64,000 nt of DNA. Origin: Segetibacter koreensis DSM 18137 (lineage in GTDB: Bacteria; Bacteroidota; Bacteroidia; Chitinophagales; Chitinophagaceae). Location: contig NZ_KB893314.1 of NCBI RefSeq assembly GCF_000374045.1, forward strand, positions 457,372 to 521,371, in the 5' to 3' direction. A model generated the notes under the pieces. The model did not search any database, was not told the origin of the DNA, and saw nothing but the letters and a program-made list of their open reading frames with translations. Positions within the stretch are counted from its first letter, which is position 1, and every line of letters begins with the position of its first letter. Of the stretch, positions 20,501 to 29,134 are shown piece after piece. Position numbers and translations under genes: made by a program.

Positions 20501-21368
20501 ATTCATTAAGACCATCCAACTTATGTAAAAGCATCCTGCGGATGATCCGCCGCCTGATGGTAGTTTTTTTATATTGAGTAAAGTCCACCCCCGTCCGGTT
20601 TCTAAGCAACTTTAAAATGGTAGCCAGGTCCTCATCCTTTAAATTTTCTACTTCCGTTGCGAAATCTTTATCATTTACACTTTCTCCTTTTTCATCTGCT
20701 GGATCTTCGTTTATATCGGGTATATGTACAGATTGAAGCAGATCTTTTTGACGGCTGAGCCTTGCCAGCTCCAACGCCATTTCTTTTGGAGACAATACCG
20801 CATCTACAGCACTTTCTGCAACAGCAGCCATGGGCATACTTCGAAATTGGGCAGATTCATCTTGCGCAAAAGTTAATCCTCCGGCCATTTTTATTGCTTT
20901 CAGGCCCAGTGCCCCATCTGAGGCAGTTCCGGAAAGAATAATTCCTATTGACCCTCCTTTTTGTTTTTCTGCCAATGATAAAAAGAACAAATCGATGGGA
21001 GAATGCTTAAACGGCCTTGCAGCCCTTTCTGAAAGTTCAAAGACACTGTCAGTAATACTAACATCAGCATTGGGCGGAATAATATAAAAATGATCAGTCT
21101 CTATAGGCATCAGATTTTCTATCTGCCGGACATCCATTTTTGTTACCCGCTGCAGTATTTCTGATAGAGCACTCTTATAAGTAGGATCGAGGTGCTGTAT
21201 ATACACATAGGCCATTCCCGTATCAGCAGGAAGGTTCTCTAATAATTCTGTAATAGCGGCAAGCCCACCTGCAGAAGCTCCAATAGCTACAATAGGAAAC
21301 GACTTCGCATTGCTTTTAAGTTTTTTGTTTTCTTCAGGCCTCTTGTCATCCATATTATTAAAAAACAT
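17541..21368 (-). CDS. CheB-CheR-PAS-histidine kinase fusion protein
   Basis: A 1275-residue cytosolic signalling protein joining methylesterase, methyltransferase and kinase modules. The CheB domain (about 25-210) holds GASAGG with Ser32, His59 in QHLDP and Asp151 in GTASDGALG, so its catalytic triad looks intact. A CheR methyltransferase domain (about 230-500) shows RRRIIRRML and the SAM-binding VPACSTGEEAYS. A long coiled coil of NEELQS/NEELES-type repeats (about 690-755) follows a central PAS-like region, then two PAS domains. The HisKA domain has the phospho-acceptor His1043 in VASHDLQEPLRK. The HATPase has DNGIGFP and GTGIGLALCRK. No receiver domain is fused, and three stand-alone receivers lie beside it. 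The start may be Met1 or Met6. Confidence 0.94.
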   Translation of the reverse strand: MFFNNMDDKRPEENKKLKSNAKSFPIVAIGASAGGLAAITELLENLPADTGMAYVYIQHLDPTYKSALSEILQRVTKMDVRQIENLMPIETDHFYIIPPNADVSITDSVFELSERAARPFKHSPIDLFFLSLAEKQKGGSIGIILSGTASDGALGLKAIKMAGGLTFAQDESAQFRSMPMAAVAESAVDAVLSPKEMALELARLSRQKDLLQSVHIPDINEDPADEKGESVNDKDFATEVENLKDEDLATILKLLRNRTGVDFTQYKKTTIRRRIIRRMLLHKLDGLNEYIELLKKKPAETDLLYQDILINVTHFFRDAEATEYLKNVILPELLKSKSIQNPLRIWVPACSTGEEAYSLAMIILDVVEKDSIIPSIQIFATDLSETAIAKARVGIYTSGDVSTLSPQYLEKYFVKTDGHYRIIKRIRDICVFSPHNIFKDPPFSRIDIVSCCNLLIYLDVNLQKKALANFHYALNKTGYLVLGKSETVGASTNLFTQLDKKVKIFAKKNEVPPKAIFDFSSPVTEVEKPEPKPVRKYIVPKETTPEVSLEKIIDNTLLSKYTPPAVVVNHHLDIIQFRGSTGLFLEASPGRASLNLLKMARPGLELELRNALHKAIKTDEPVKTTDISININDKLYQIGFEVTPLDAQTTEKLLLIVFEEEKAASSAELKVSFSKDRRVKQLETELVTLREDMRSLVEEQEAANEELQSANEEIVSSNEELQSINEELETSKEELESSNEELMTINQELQMRNEQLAEANDYTQAVIETIREAAIVLDASLRVKSANKAFYKTYLAKEEETEGKYIYEFNNRQWDIPELKDFLEDIIPRNSQFSGFEVIHNFEGIGEKVLLLNGRQVIQKITQQKFILLAIEDITEHRHAERLLEEREAWLQKMADNVPAMIWVADTDKNFTFLNKTWIAFTGRKLSDETGMGWTQGIYKDDLDDVLSTYNKSFEEKKSFTLEYRMKRFDGEYRWIFNSGVPTFDANGEFTGYTGSCTEIHDKRINESLEKLVKERTRELQEANRGLENSNNELAQFAYVASHDLQEPLRKIITFSNRFKDNFNNLLPDNGKELIEKINSSSERMRNLINDLLNFSRIARFEKNFVSTDLNEVIKNVVSDFDLLIQEKNADLKFDKLPVIQAVPLLMDQLFHNLLGNALKFTAPDTKPVITITCRGLEENEVKKFPTLDSSLHYYEIAVKDNGIGFPQEFADQIFVIFQRLNGKDNYPGTGIGLALCRKIARSHHGEIHAESHENEGTVLYVILPEHQPAQTQTN

Positions 21369-21734
21369 ATACTACCTTACAAGAAGTAAAATAGTAATAA
21401 GTAATAAAGTAAAATTTCTTATTTCTTTAAAGGTATATAACGCAATAACCTTGTATGTATTCAAGTACCTGATAAGAGGTAACAAAGCAAAGTTTTTTAT
21501 GTGTTAATACCTTTTAAAACTGCCTTACTGCAAGATATTAATATTAATAAAAAAATCCTTGGTTACCATTTATATTTTATAAAATCTACGAATAATTACT
21601 GCTTTTTATAATTGCTTAAACATTGCTTATTAAAGATTGGCATCTTCAACTTTTTAAATAAAAAAACCGCAAGACATCTATAGATATTAACGATTTTTTT
21701 GTTATATTTCCGTTTCTACAAATATCCTGCTTAT

Positions 21735-22151
21735 ATGTTGATCCCTTTAGCTGTTTTTATTGTTGACGATGACAAGGATGACACTGATATGTTTTGTGAA
21801 GTTATTTCTGAAATAAATAACTCTGTAAAATGTACTGCAGCTTCTAATGGCAAGGAAGCTTTGCAATTGTTAGAGAACGAACGTGTCCTTCCAGACTTTT
21901 TATTTTTGGACCTCAATATGCCGGGCATGAATGGCAAGCAGCTTTTAAAACAATTAAAACAAAATCAAAAGCTTACATCAATACCTGTAATTATTTATTC
22001 CACTTCAAATCTAGAAGCAGACAAAGAGATAACCAGGCAATTAGGAGCTTCTTATTTTCTTACAAAACCAGATTCTATGAAGCAACTTAAAAAAGACCTC
22101 GAGTTCGTTTTTGATAAAAAGTATGAACACAATCAAGTCGTAACAACCTAA
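21735..22151 (+). CDS. Stand-alone response regulator (REC only)
   Basis: A 138-residue receiver domain with no output domain, divergent from the large hybrid kinase. It shows the acidic pocket DDDKDD (Asp11-16), the phospho-acceptor Asp59 in FLFLDLNMPGMNG, the switch residues in IYSTS and the Lys of LTKPDS. The ATG at 21735 was chosen over an in-frame TTG 36 nt earlier because it starts directly at the first beta strand. It is a likely phosphorelay partner of the adjacent CheB-CheR-kinase. Its last 4 nt overlap the convergent unknown gene. Confidence 0.9.
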   Translation: MLIPLAVFIVDDDKDDTDMFCEVISEINNSVKCTAASNGKEALQLLENERVLPDFLFLDLNMPGMNGKQLLKQLKQNQKLTSIPVIIYSTSNLEADKEITRQLGASYFLTKPDSMKQLKKDLEFVFDKKYEHNQVVTT

Positions 22152-22465
22152 ATGCCTTCAAGATTTTCTTCTTCCAAATCTACAAAACCTTTCTTTGCTC
22201 TTTTTTCAACTACCCTATTTGTAAAATCAAGAGTTGTAATAGCCAATTGCCGAGTCAGGGATGCCTGTTGCGTACATTTAATTAATAACGATTCCATTTC
22301 CTGCCGAATCTTCTGCGATTTTTTTTCAAGCTTCTGCATTTTTATAAACCAACTCTTATTTCTTTTTCTCTCAAAATGATCTGCATAATCAACCGGATAA
22401 AACAACTTAAAAAGGGTTTTACAATGAACATCCGTAGATAAACACTGTACAATTTCTTCTTTCAT
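22148..22465 (-). CDS. Uncharacterised 105-residue helical protein
   Basis: No family was recognised. The protein looks almost entirely alpha-helical, with a basic central segment (about 30-60, HFERKRNKSWFIKMQKLEKKSQKIRQEM) and an acidic end (DLEEENLEGI). The shape would fit a small four-helix or Hpt-like partner, but no clear phospho-accepting His motif can be defended. It overlaps the end of a response regulator gene by 4 bp on the opposite strand and stands inside a two-component island, which hints at a signalling role. A clean ATG and the lack of any alternative gene support it. Confidence 0.62.
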   Translation of the reverse strand: MKEEIVQCLSTDVHCKTLFKLFYPVDYADHFERKRNKSWFIKMQKLEKKSQKIRQEMESLLIKCTQQASLTRQLAITTLDFTNRVVEKRAKKGFVDLEEENLEGI

Positions 22466-22606
22466 AAAATATTAGTTTGTTTTCATTTGCTACCATTCGT
22501 TGTACTTTTCACTGAATTTGGGTTCGGAATTAGTCGTAATTTTTTCTAAAAAACCTTCGAATAATTACAACGGCTTCTTTTTATGAAAGTAAACATATAA
22601 CTATTC

Positions 22607-23071
22607 CTAAAAATAATGTAAACTTTTTACATTTGACGAGACTCTTGCAACAAATTTTTCTTTACCCGGTCGTTGCATATTTTCATTTAAATTATTCATA
22701 ACCTGTTTAAGTATGTGAAGAAGATCATCGCCGGAAGCAGGCTTAACAATGTAGTAATGAGCCTCGTTTTTAAAACAGGCATCAATGTCTTTAATATAGT
22801 GAGAAGTTGAATAAATGATAACCGGAATATTTGCAAGATGTGGCTTAGACTTTATATATTTAAGACAATACAAACCATTATAACCCGGCATATTCAGATC
22901 AAGAAAAATAATATCGGGCTTAGTGCCATCTTTTAAAAAACTCATACATTCTAAACCACTTTTTGCCTGCGTAACTCTACCCTCATCTGAAATTTTTGCG
23001 AGAGATTCTGTAAAAAAGAGTAAATCAGCAGAATGATCTCCTGCGATTAAAACATTCGAAAGTCTTTTCAT
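22607..23071 (-). CDS. Stand-alone response regulator with altered acidic pocket
   Basis: A 154-residue receiver-only protein. The phospho-acceptor Asp58 (IIFLDLNMPGYNG), the IYSTS switch and the Lys of IVKPAS are all present. The N-terminal pocket reads IAGDHSAD, so the first of the two metal-binding acidic residues is Gly11 and only Asp12 remains. Mg2+ binding and phosphorylation may be weakened. A basic tail of about 25 residues follows the domain. It lies in the same island as the large hybrid kinase. Confidence 0.88.
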   Translation of the reverse strand: MKRLSNVLIAGDHSADLLFFTESLAKISDEGRVTQAKSGLECMSFLKDGTKPDIIFLDLNMPGYNGLYCLKYIKSKPHLANIPVIIYSTSHYIKDIDACFKNEAHYYIVKPASGDDLLHILKQVMNNLNENMQRPGKEKFVARVSSNVKSLHYF

Positions 23072-23402
23072 TAATTTAAAATCTGCAAATTATTTGCCTC
23101 AGATGAATTAGTTAGAATGGAACGTTTGATAACAAAAGATTTAAGAAATGGGTATTTAATTCTATAGCAATTCTACATAATACCAAGCTAGCGAATCAAA
23201 TATATAAATACATAGTTATTTACTTTTTTCTGACGATATGACTTCTTAAAAAAGACGAGATATAAATGAAGAACAGGCTCTATTTAACAACATAAAAAAG
23301 AACTAAGGTTGTTTTGCTAAAAAATATAAAGATTCTCTTTGTAAGATTTATAAAGGTACACAACAGCCTGGGGCAAAAAAGACTTGCAACTGCACACAAT
23401 TT

Positions 23403-23837
23403 TTAATTATTTCTCAATTCTTTACTATTAGGATGCTGGCAATAATCCCAATATTGGATAATGCTCCTGAGCATATTTACAATACCAATATAAGAATCTG
23501 GTTTTTTGAAATAACCCTGAACGGAGAGATTGTAAGCTTTAGTAATGTCATGGCGATTTCCGGCAGTTGATAAAAATAAAAAAGGGATACATTTTAATCT
23601 AAGTTTTACATCATCATATATTTCTTGTCGAAATTCAAATCCGTTTATAGAATTCATATTAACATCACAAAGAATAAATAAAGGTTGCCGATCAGAGTTC
23701 CTCAAAAAGTCTAAAGCTCTCTTTGCTTCATCAAAACATACTAATTCATTTTCTATCTTCAACTCTTTAAATGCTTCAGAAATTAACTCCAAATCTTCTA
23801 AATCGTCATCGATGATTAATATTGGATTTTTTTCCAT
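23403..23837 (-). CDS. Stand-alone response regulator (REC only)
   Basis: A 144-residue receiver domain with DDDLED (from Asp10), phospho-acceptor Asp58 in FILCDVNMNSINGFE, a LSTAG switch segment and the Lys of FKKPDS. The ATG at 23837 was preferred to an in-frame TTG seven codons upstream because the first beta strand starts straight after it. No output domain is present. It is the third receiver protein within 6 kb and probably serves the CheB-CheR-kinase fusion or another kinase outside the window. Confidence 0.88.
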   Translation of the reverse strand: MEKNPILIIDDDLEDLELISEAFKELKIENELVCFDEAKRALDFLRNSDRQPLFILCDVNMNSINGFEFRQEIYDDVKLRLKCIPFLFLSTAGNRHDITKAYNLSVQGYFKKPDSYIGIVNMLRSIIQYWDYCQHPNSKELRNN

Positions 23838-23938
23838 TATAGGTTTGTAGGTATTCAATTTAAATATATTGAAATAAATATAGCAAAATATTTATATTTC
23901 TCCAAGACATACGTTATTTCTCTATAACAATCATCAAT

Positions 23939-23967
23939 AAAAAAGTGGGCATAATACCCACTTTTTT
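23939..23967 (-). terminator. Terminator of the GloVer-repeat gene
   Basis: An AGTGGG/CCCACT stem (944-949 and 957-962 within 23.9 kb) is extended by six A-T pairs and flanked by A and T runs on both sides. It lies about 30 nt after the stop of the 1027-residue protein gene and could work in both directions. Confidence 0.8.
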
Positions 23968-23998
23968 AAGAAACTTATTCTTAACACCTTATTATTTT

Positions 23999-26900
23999 TT
24001 ACATTTTTATAAATTGCAAGGTTTGCCTTCCAACCTCAGTTTGTACCTGTATAAAATATGTTCCCGCTTTTAAATTAGCAGCGTTCATTTCCAATTTATT
24101 GTTTTTGTTTAGCTGTTGGCTTGTAGTATTTATTACTGAGCCGCGTACATCTGTTATTATAGCCGTTATCCGTGTAACAGGTATATTAAATGTTATAGTA
24201 AATCTATCTGTAACCGGGTTAGGATATATTTTTGTTTCAAGAGATACCGTTGTTTTTGTTTCTACAGACATCGCCTCTGAGGAAGGTCTTGCAGCAGCAA
24301 TACCGGCAGTAAGTGTAGCGGTAACGGTAACTGTTAGCTGCTCTTCATCGTACAGCGCCGGAGAGCCATTATCTGCAACTCTAACTTTGAAAGTATAAGA
24401 GCCGGTTGCTGTGGGCGTCCATGAGAATGCTCCGGTTGTTGCACTTATTGAAGCTCCTGCCGGCGCATTTAGAAGCGAGAAAGTTTTAGTTTGACCTGCA
24501 TCGTCATCTGTTGCTGTTGCTGTAAACTTCAACGTTGCACCTTTTGCAATGGTTTTGTTTCCAATCGGCGCCAAAACCGGTGCATCATTTACCGCTGTTA
24601 CGTTTATTTTAATCCATTGAGGAGCAGATGCCATACAGCCAACATTGGCAGTAAAGGCAAACGAATCTTTACCTGCATAATTTCCGTTTGGCGTATAAGT
24701 TCGATTAGCAGATGTACCAGAAGTTACTGAACCATTTTTGGGTTGCCTGACAATAGTAAAGGTAAGCGGTGAGCCACCAGAGCCAGACAAAACAATTGCT
24801 TTAGATGCATCTTCTGAAATGGTAAGGCTTTGGGCGTTGGCAACAAGGGTATTTTTAGGCGCGATTATCAAGCCGCTTAAAGGAGTGCCACCATCTTTTG
24901 CTATATCTAAATGACGAAGTACCGAAAAAGAACCACCTGAAGATATTTTGAAAATAGTACCGGTTTTGTAGGTTCCTCCAGCGCTTGTGGTTCCATAAAA
25001 GTAGCCGTCCGCAGCTTGCACTAAGCCACCTTTGGGGTAACTGCCATCAGTAGAAGGATTAAGTTGCCGCAGTTTGGTAAGTACACCGCCAGTTGTGATT
25101 TTGAAAATAACACCACCACTATAAGTACCTCCTCCACTCATTGTTCCATAAAACGCACCGTCAGTCCCCTGCACTAAATTGCCTGAAGGATTATTACCAT
25201 CAGTGCTATAAGCCAAAGTGCGTAAGATTGAAAAGGCACCGCCGGATGTTATTTTAAAGAAGCGGGTATTATAACCGGTCATGCCGTAAAATGCACCATC
25301 TTTACCCTGCACCAGGCCTGCTTCTGAAGCATTACCATCGGTTGAGTAAACCAGGTTGCGCAAAACAGTAAACGTACCAGTAGTTGATATTTTAAAAATA
25401 GTACCGCTGGCGCCAGTTCCACCGGAATATGTCATTCCATATAAAAGTCCATCTTTGCCCTGCACCAAAGTTCCTCTCGGACTTTCGCCATCTGTTGTTC
25501 CTTTTAAATGACGTAGTACAGTAAACTGTCCAGAGGGTGTAATTTTATAAATTGTCCCACTGCTATAGCTTCCCCCGCTTTCTGTCATACCATAAAAATT
25601 GCCATCAGTGCCTTTTAGGAGTCCCCCTTGAGGATTGCCTCCATCAACATTGCGATTAAATGAGCGGAGAACGGTAGTAACGCCACCACAAATTTTGAAA
25701 ATTGTACCGAAGTCGTATGTACCCCCGTTTTTTGTAACACCATAATAAGCGCCATCATTTCCTACAGCCAGGTTGTCCTGCGGTAGATTGCCTTGTGTGG
25801 CACCATTAAGATGATTAAGCACAGTAAGTGAACCGGAAGAGGTGATTTTAAAAATTGTACCGTGTGTATTTTTACCGCCTGCGTTTGTCATTCCATACAA
25901 CAAACCGTCAGGAGTTTGTACAAGGCTACCCATAGGATAACCGCCATCCGTTGCATTTGTCAACTTTTTAATAACTGTCACCGCACCTGATAAGGTCATT
26001 TTAAAAACAGATCCGCTATAGCCGCCACTCATGCTGTATGTCATACCATACAATAAGCCATCTGATGCCTGTAATAAACTGCCTTTAGGGTTTCCCCCTT
26101 CCACAGAAGGAGACAAAGCACGTAATACTTTAAAAGATGTTCCTGTAGTATTGATTTTAAAAATAGTTCCGTTATAATTGCCACCGGAAGGAGCCATACC
26201 ATACAGGTAACCATCTTTTGCCTGGATTAGATCACCTGAAGGATAGACACCGTCTGTAGCGTTCAAATGCCTTATCACTGTATAACTTCCCGATGACGTA
26301 ATGCGAAAAATAACACCATAACTATATTTTCCACCAAGGTAGGTCATACCATAAAATGCCCCATCATCTGCCTGTACGAGGCTGCCATATGACTGGCCAC
26401 CGTCGGTTTTATTAAATGATTTTAATACAGTATACTGCCCGGAAGGTGTCATTTTGAAAATATTTCCGTAGCCATAAACACCACCGGCATAATTGATACC
26501 GTAAAAGTTGCCATCTGCGGTTTGTATTAAATGCCCCTGTGGACGGCCCCCATCAGTATTTACACTAAGGCTACGTATGATGGTATAAGTACCCGAAGAA
26601 GTGATCTTAAAAATGCAACCACCATTATTAATGCTTCCGCTGCTGGTCATTCCATAAAAGTTACCGTCTTTAGCTTGTATTAAACTGCCTTTGGGATATC
26701 CTCCATCAACATATAAATTTAGATTTTTTAAAATGGTAATTGTTCCGCCGGGCGTCATTTTAAAAATAGTACCATGACCATAACTTCCACCTTCGGAAGC
26801 CATGCCATAAAGATTGCCGTCAGTACCCCTTACAAGGCTGCTGACTGGCGATGAACCCCAGTCAACGAAAGCCTTCAAAATGGAAAAACCGGTAGCATTT

Positions 26901-27046
26901 GTTTTAATAGAATAAGCGGTGCCTTTCCCTTCCGGCCCACCGTTGGAGGTTAAACCGACTAAAACATCCTGCGCTTGTAAGCCGAAAACAGCAGATAAAA
27001 TAAAAGCCGTTAATACTGGCTTTATAAAAAAGCGTTTTAAGTGCAT
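23999..27046 (-). CDS. GloVer-repeat, Ig-like, T9SS-sorted surface protein
   Basis: A secreted protein of about 1015 residues. After a signal peptide (MHLKRFFIKPV...LQA) come at least 13 repeats of roughly 50 residues, each with a LYGM/FYGM turn, GG, GTIFKIT and a V-L strand. They match the choice-of-anchor GloVer repeat and should fold as a beta-propeller-like array. Two Ig/cadherin-like modules follow, the second with APIGNKTIAKGATLKF and GSYTFKVRVADNGSPA. The last 75 residues are a type A T9SS sorting domain (IYPNPVTDRFTI ... LKAGTYFIQVQT), so it should be sent to the cell surface. An ATG 12 codons upstream (27082) is also possible. The binding target is unknown. Confidence 0.9.
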   Translation of the reverse strand: MHLKRFFIKPVLTAFILSAVFGLQAQDVLVGLTSNGGPEGKGTAYSIKTNATGFSILKAFVDWGSSPVSSLVRGTDGNLYGMASEGGSYGHGTIFKMTPGGTITILKNLNLYVDGGYPKGSLIQAKDGNFYGMTSSGSINNGGCIFKITSSGTYTIIRSLSVNTDGGRPQGHLIQTADGNFYGINYAGGVYGYGNIFKMTPSGQYTVLKSFNKTDGGQSYGSLVQADDGAFYGMTYLGGKYSYGVIFRITSSGSYTVIRHLNATDGVYPSGDLIQAKDGYLYGMAPSGGNYNGTIFKINTTGTSFKVLRALSPSVEGGNPKGSLLQASDGLLYGMTYSMSGGYSGSVFKMTLSGAVTVIKKLTNATDGGYPMGSLVQTPDGLLYGMTNAGGKNTHGTIFKITSSGSLTVLNHLNGATQGNLPQDNLAVGNDGAYYGVTKNGGTYDFGTIFKICGGVTTVLRSFNRNVDGGNPQGGLLKGTDGNFYGMTESGGSYSSGTIYKITPSGQFTVLRHLKGTTDGESPRGTLVQGKDGLLYGMTYSGGTGASGTIFKISTTGTFTVLRNLVYSTDGNASEAGLVQGKDGAFYGMTGYNTRFFKITSGGAFSILRTLAYSTDGNNPSGNLVQGTDGAFYGTMSGGGTYSGGVIFKITTGGVLTKLRQLNPSTDGSYPKGGLVQAADGYFYGTTSAGGTYKTGTIFKISSGGSFSVLRHLDIAKDGGTPLSGLIIAPKNTLVANAQSLTISEDASKAIVLSGSGGSPLTFTIVRQPKNGSVTSGTSANRTYTPNGNYAGKDSFAFTANVGCMASAPQWIKINVTAVNDAPVLAPIGNKTIAKGATLKFTATATDDDAGQTKTFSLLNAPAGASISATTGAFSWTPTATGSYTFKVRVADNGSPALYDEEQLTVTVTATLTAGIAAARPSSEAMSVETKTTVSLETKIYPNPVTDRFTITFNIPVTRITAIITDVRGSVINTTSQQLNKNNKLEMNAANLKAGTYFIQVQTEVGRQTLQFIKM

Positions 27047-27417
27047 CAACGTAAGCAGATAAGTAAAAAATTTTGGTGTCATACAATAGATTTGTAAATG
27101 GAGTTTTTAAATTTTATATCTCAAATATGACAGAAGAAAGAGTATTGTAAAAGAGCGGTATGTATGAAATGAGAGAAATTATGGATGAATGGTAAAAAGA
27201 AATTAAAATTACCGGAAGAGGTTTAATGTTTACTTACGGGCTACGCGTATTTACGGTAAAGCATGATTGGGTGAAATCCAAATTTTTCACATCATTCTGT
27301 TTTCCCTATCTAAAGAATCAAGACAAAAGAAAATGCATTCTTTTTACTGAATTAGTCTTTTTCTTTTTTTATTGTGAGAACAGAAAAGGTGGCAAAAAAA
27401 CAGGGTAAAAAAAGATA

Positions 27418-28044
27418 TTATATTTTATTCATTAACTCCTGGAATAAATCTACGTATTCGCCCACGTGGTAGCCATCCATAAGTCCGTGGTGAACATGAA
27501 TAGATACAGGCATTTTTCTAACACCGTTTTCAATGGTCATTTTGCCAAATGAAATTTTTGGAATACTGTCTTTAAAGGCAAAAGCACGGGCATGTGATAA
27601 AGATGTAAAATTGAGCCAGGGAATGGAAGAGTAATGAATAACATTTTCACCAGAAACTGCAGGAATTAGTCCTGAAGTACTTTGAACTTTATCTATTTCC
27701 TTTTGTGCTTCTTTATAAAACGTTTGGTAATCTTCATAATAATCTATATAAGCAAATCCAAAAGTTCCATCATTTCTGTTAATTGTGGGCGAAGCATTTA
27801 CCTGATCATAAACAATTACATCGGTGCCTTCTATGCGATACAAAAAAGGTCTGGTCTTATTCGCAGCCTCAAGGGATTTATATAAATAGAATAAAAAGAA
27901 AGATGAGCGCGTATCTTTTGCCATTGTATAGGCAGTTGTGCAATCAATAGTTACAGTCACCCCAAAAAAAGGCTCTTCAAACTGGTTGAAGAATTTAAAA
28001 TGGTCTTTCCTGTTCCAGTCGTCGAGATTCAACTTCTGTTTCAT
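27418..28044 (-). CDS. CatA-like acetyltransferase
   Basis: A 208-residue member of the type A chloramphenicol acetyltransferase family, which transfers acetyl from acetyl-CoA to a small hydroxylated substrate. The C-terminal active-site motif HVHHGLMDGYHVGEY contains the catalytic His (about residue 186) and the structural Asp of HHxxxDG. RSSFFLFYLYKSLEAAN and FRYRI-like segments match the N-terminal half, and length fits the family (about 210-220). Its ATG overlaps the TGA of the upstream HAD gene (ATGA), which indicates translational coupling. A true resistance role is uncertain, since environmental CatA-like proteins may act on other substrates. Confidence 0.88.
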   Translation of the reverse strand: MKQKLNLDDWNRKDHFKFFNQFEEPFFGVTVTIDCTTAYTMAKDTRSSFFLFYLYKSLEAANKTRPFLYRIEGTDVIVYDQVNASPTINRNDGTFGFAYIDYYEDYQTFYKEAQKEIDKVQSTSGLIPAVSGENVIHYSSIPWLNFTSLSHARAFAFKDSIPKISFGKMTIENGVRKMPVSIHVHHGLMDGYHVGEYVDLFQELMNKI

Positions 28045-28730
28045 AACTGCAAATGGTTAAATAATTCATTAATATCATTGAGCTGCCTAAAGTTCTGGTG
28101 TTCTATTGTATGTTCAACCAACTCATGTGACCAGGTAGTATGATAAGGTATATGATAACCGTGACCACCAATGCTAAGTACAGGTAAAACATCAGATTTA
28201 ATCGAGTTTCCTATCATCAAAAACTCTTCAGGTTTTACATCTAAATGTTTAATCAGTTTAAGGTAGTCTGATTCACCCTTATCAGACATAATTTCAATAT
28301 GATGAAAATAATGTTCGATACCCGACTTTTTCAATTTGCGCTCCTGGTCCAGTAGGTCACCTTTTGTCGCTACGACCAGACGATAACTGTCTTTTAATTT
28401 TTTCAGAACTTCTTCAATGCCTTCAAAAAGTTCTATAGGCCGGGCCAATAATTCTTTGCCATACTCAATTATTTTTTCTACTACGCCAATTTCAATCGTT
28501 TTATCTGAAACTTTTAAGGCGGTTTCAATCATAGATAGCATAAAACCTTTTATACCATAACCGTAAAGAGACAAGTTTTGTATTTCCACCTGCAGGAGTT
28601 CGCGCGATGTGGTATGTTGGGGAAGATAATCTTCTAAAAGCTGGCAAAACTTATGTTCGGTTTCCTGGAAGTATGGTTCATTGACCCAAAGGGTATCATC
28701 GGCGTCAAAAGCAATTACTTTTATACTCAT
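28041..28730 (-). CDS. HAD superfamily hydrolase
   Basis: A 229-residue cytosolic phosphatase of the haloacid dehalogenase superfamily. Motif I is FDADDTLW with Asp9 as nucleophile and Asp11 as acid/base. Motif II is VVATKGD, motif III lies around KKSGIEHYFHH, and motif IV is FLMIGNSIKSDVLP, with a helical cap between motifs I and II. Its stop overlaps the start of the acetyltransferase gene by 4 bp, so both are made from one mRNA. The substrate is unknown. Confidence 0.9.
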   Translation of the reverse strand: MSIKVIAFDADDTLWVNEPYFQETEHKFCQLLEDYLPQHTTSRELLQVEIQNLSLYGYGIKGFMLSMIETALKVSDKTIEIGVVEKIIEYGKELLARPIELFEGIEEVLKKLKDSYRLVVATKGDLLDQERKLKKSGIEHYFHHIEIMSDKGESDYLKLIKHLDVKPEEFLMIGNSIKSDVLPVLSIGGHGYHIPYHTTWSHELVEHTIEHQNFRQLNDINELFNHLQL

Positions 28731-29134
28731 TGTAATGGTGTTAGCTTGCGCAAAAATGCAAATTTTAAAAGACTATTCTAGAAGATAATTATTGGTTCAG
28801 ACAAACTACAGTCTTGTCAATTATTAGTAATAGGTAAAATCACTCCCATTTCATTGCTTAATAAACCTATTAGATAGTCAGTGAAATGTTTTTTCGTCAT
28901 TAGCGTGATAAGGTTCAATACTTACGGAATGAATGTAACTATACATTTCGATAACAACATTTAATTTACTAATCATATCAAAAATGTGAGATTTTGAAAT
29001 GAGATATAAAAAAAACCCTTGATAATTTTTCCAACTGAGAAGGTTGTTTATTGAAAAAAGCGGTGGCAGGATAATTGAGAATAATACTAACTGGAGCACG
29101 TAGACAACAAAAAATCTTAATTAAAAAAATAATT

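Noticed and set aside
24101-27046. Repeated units resembling a CRISPR array
   Set aside because: The unit is about 150 bp, continuous in one reading frame and diverged, i.e. protein repeats, not short identical repeats with unique spacers.
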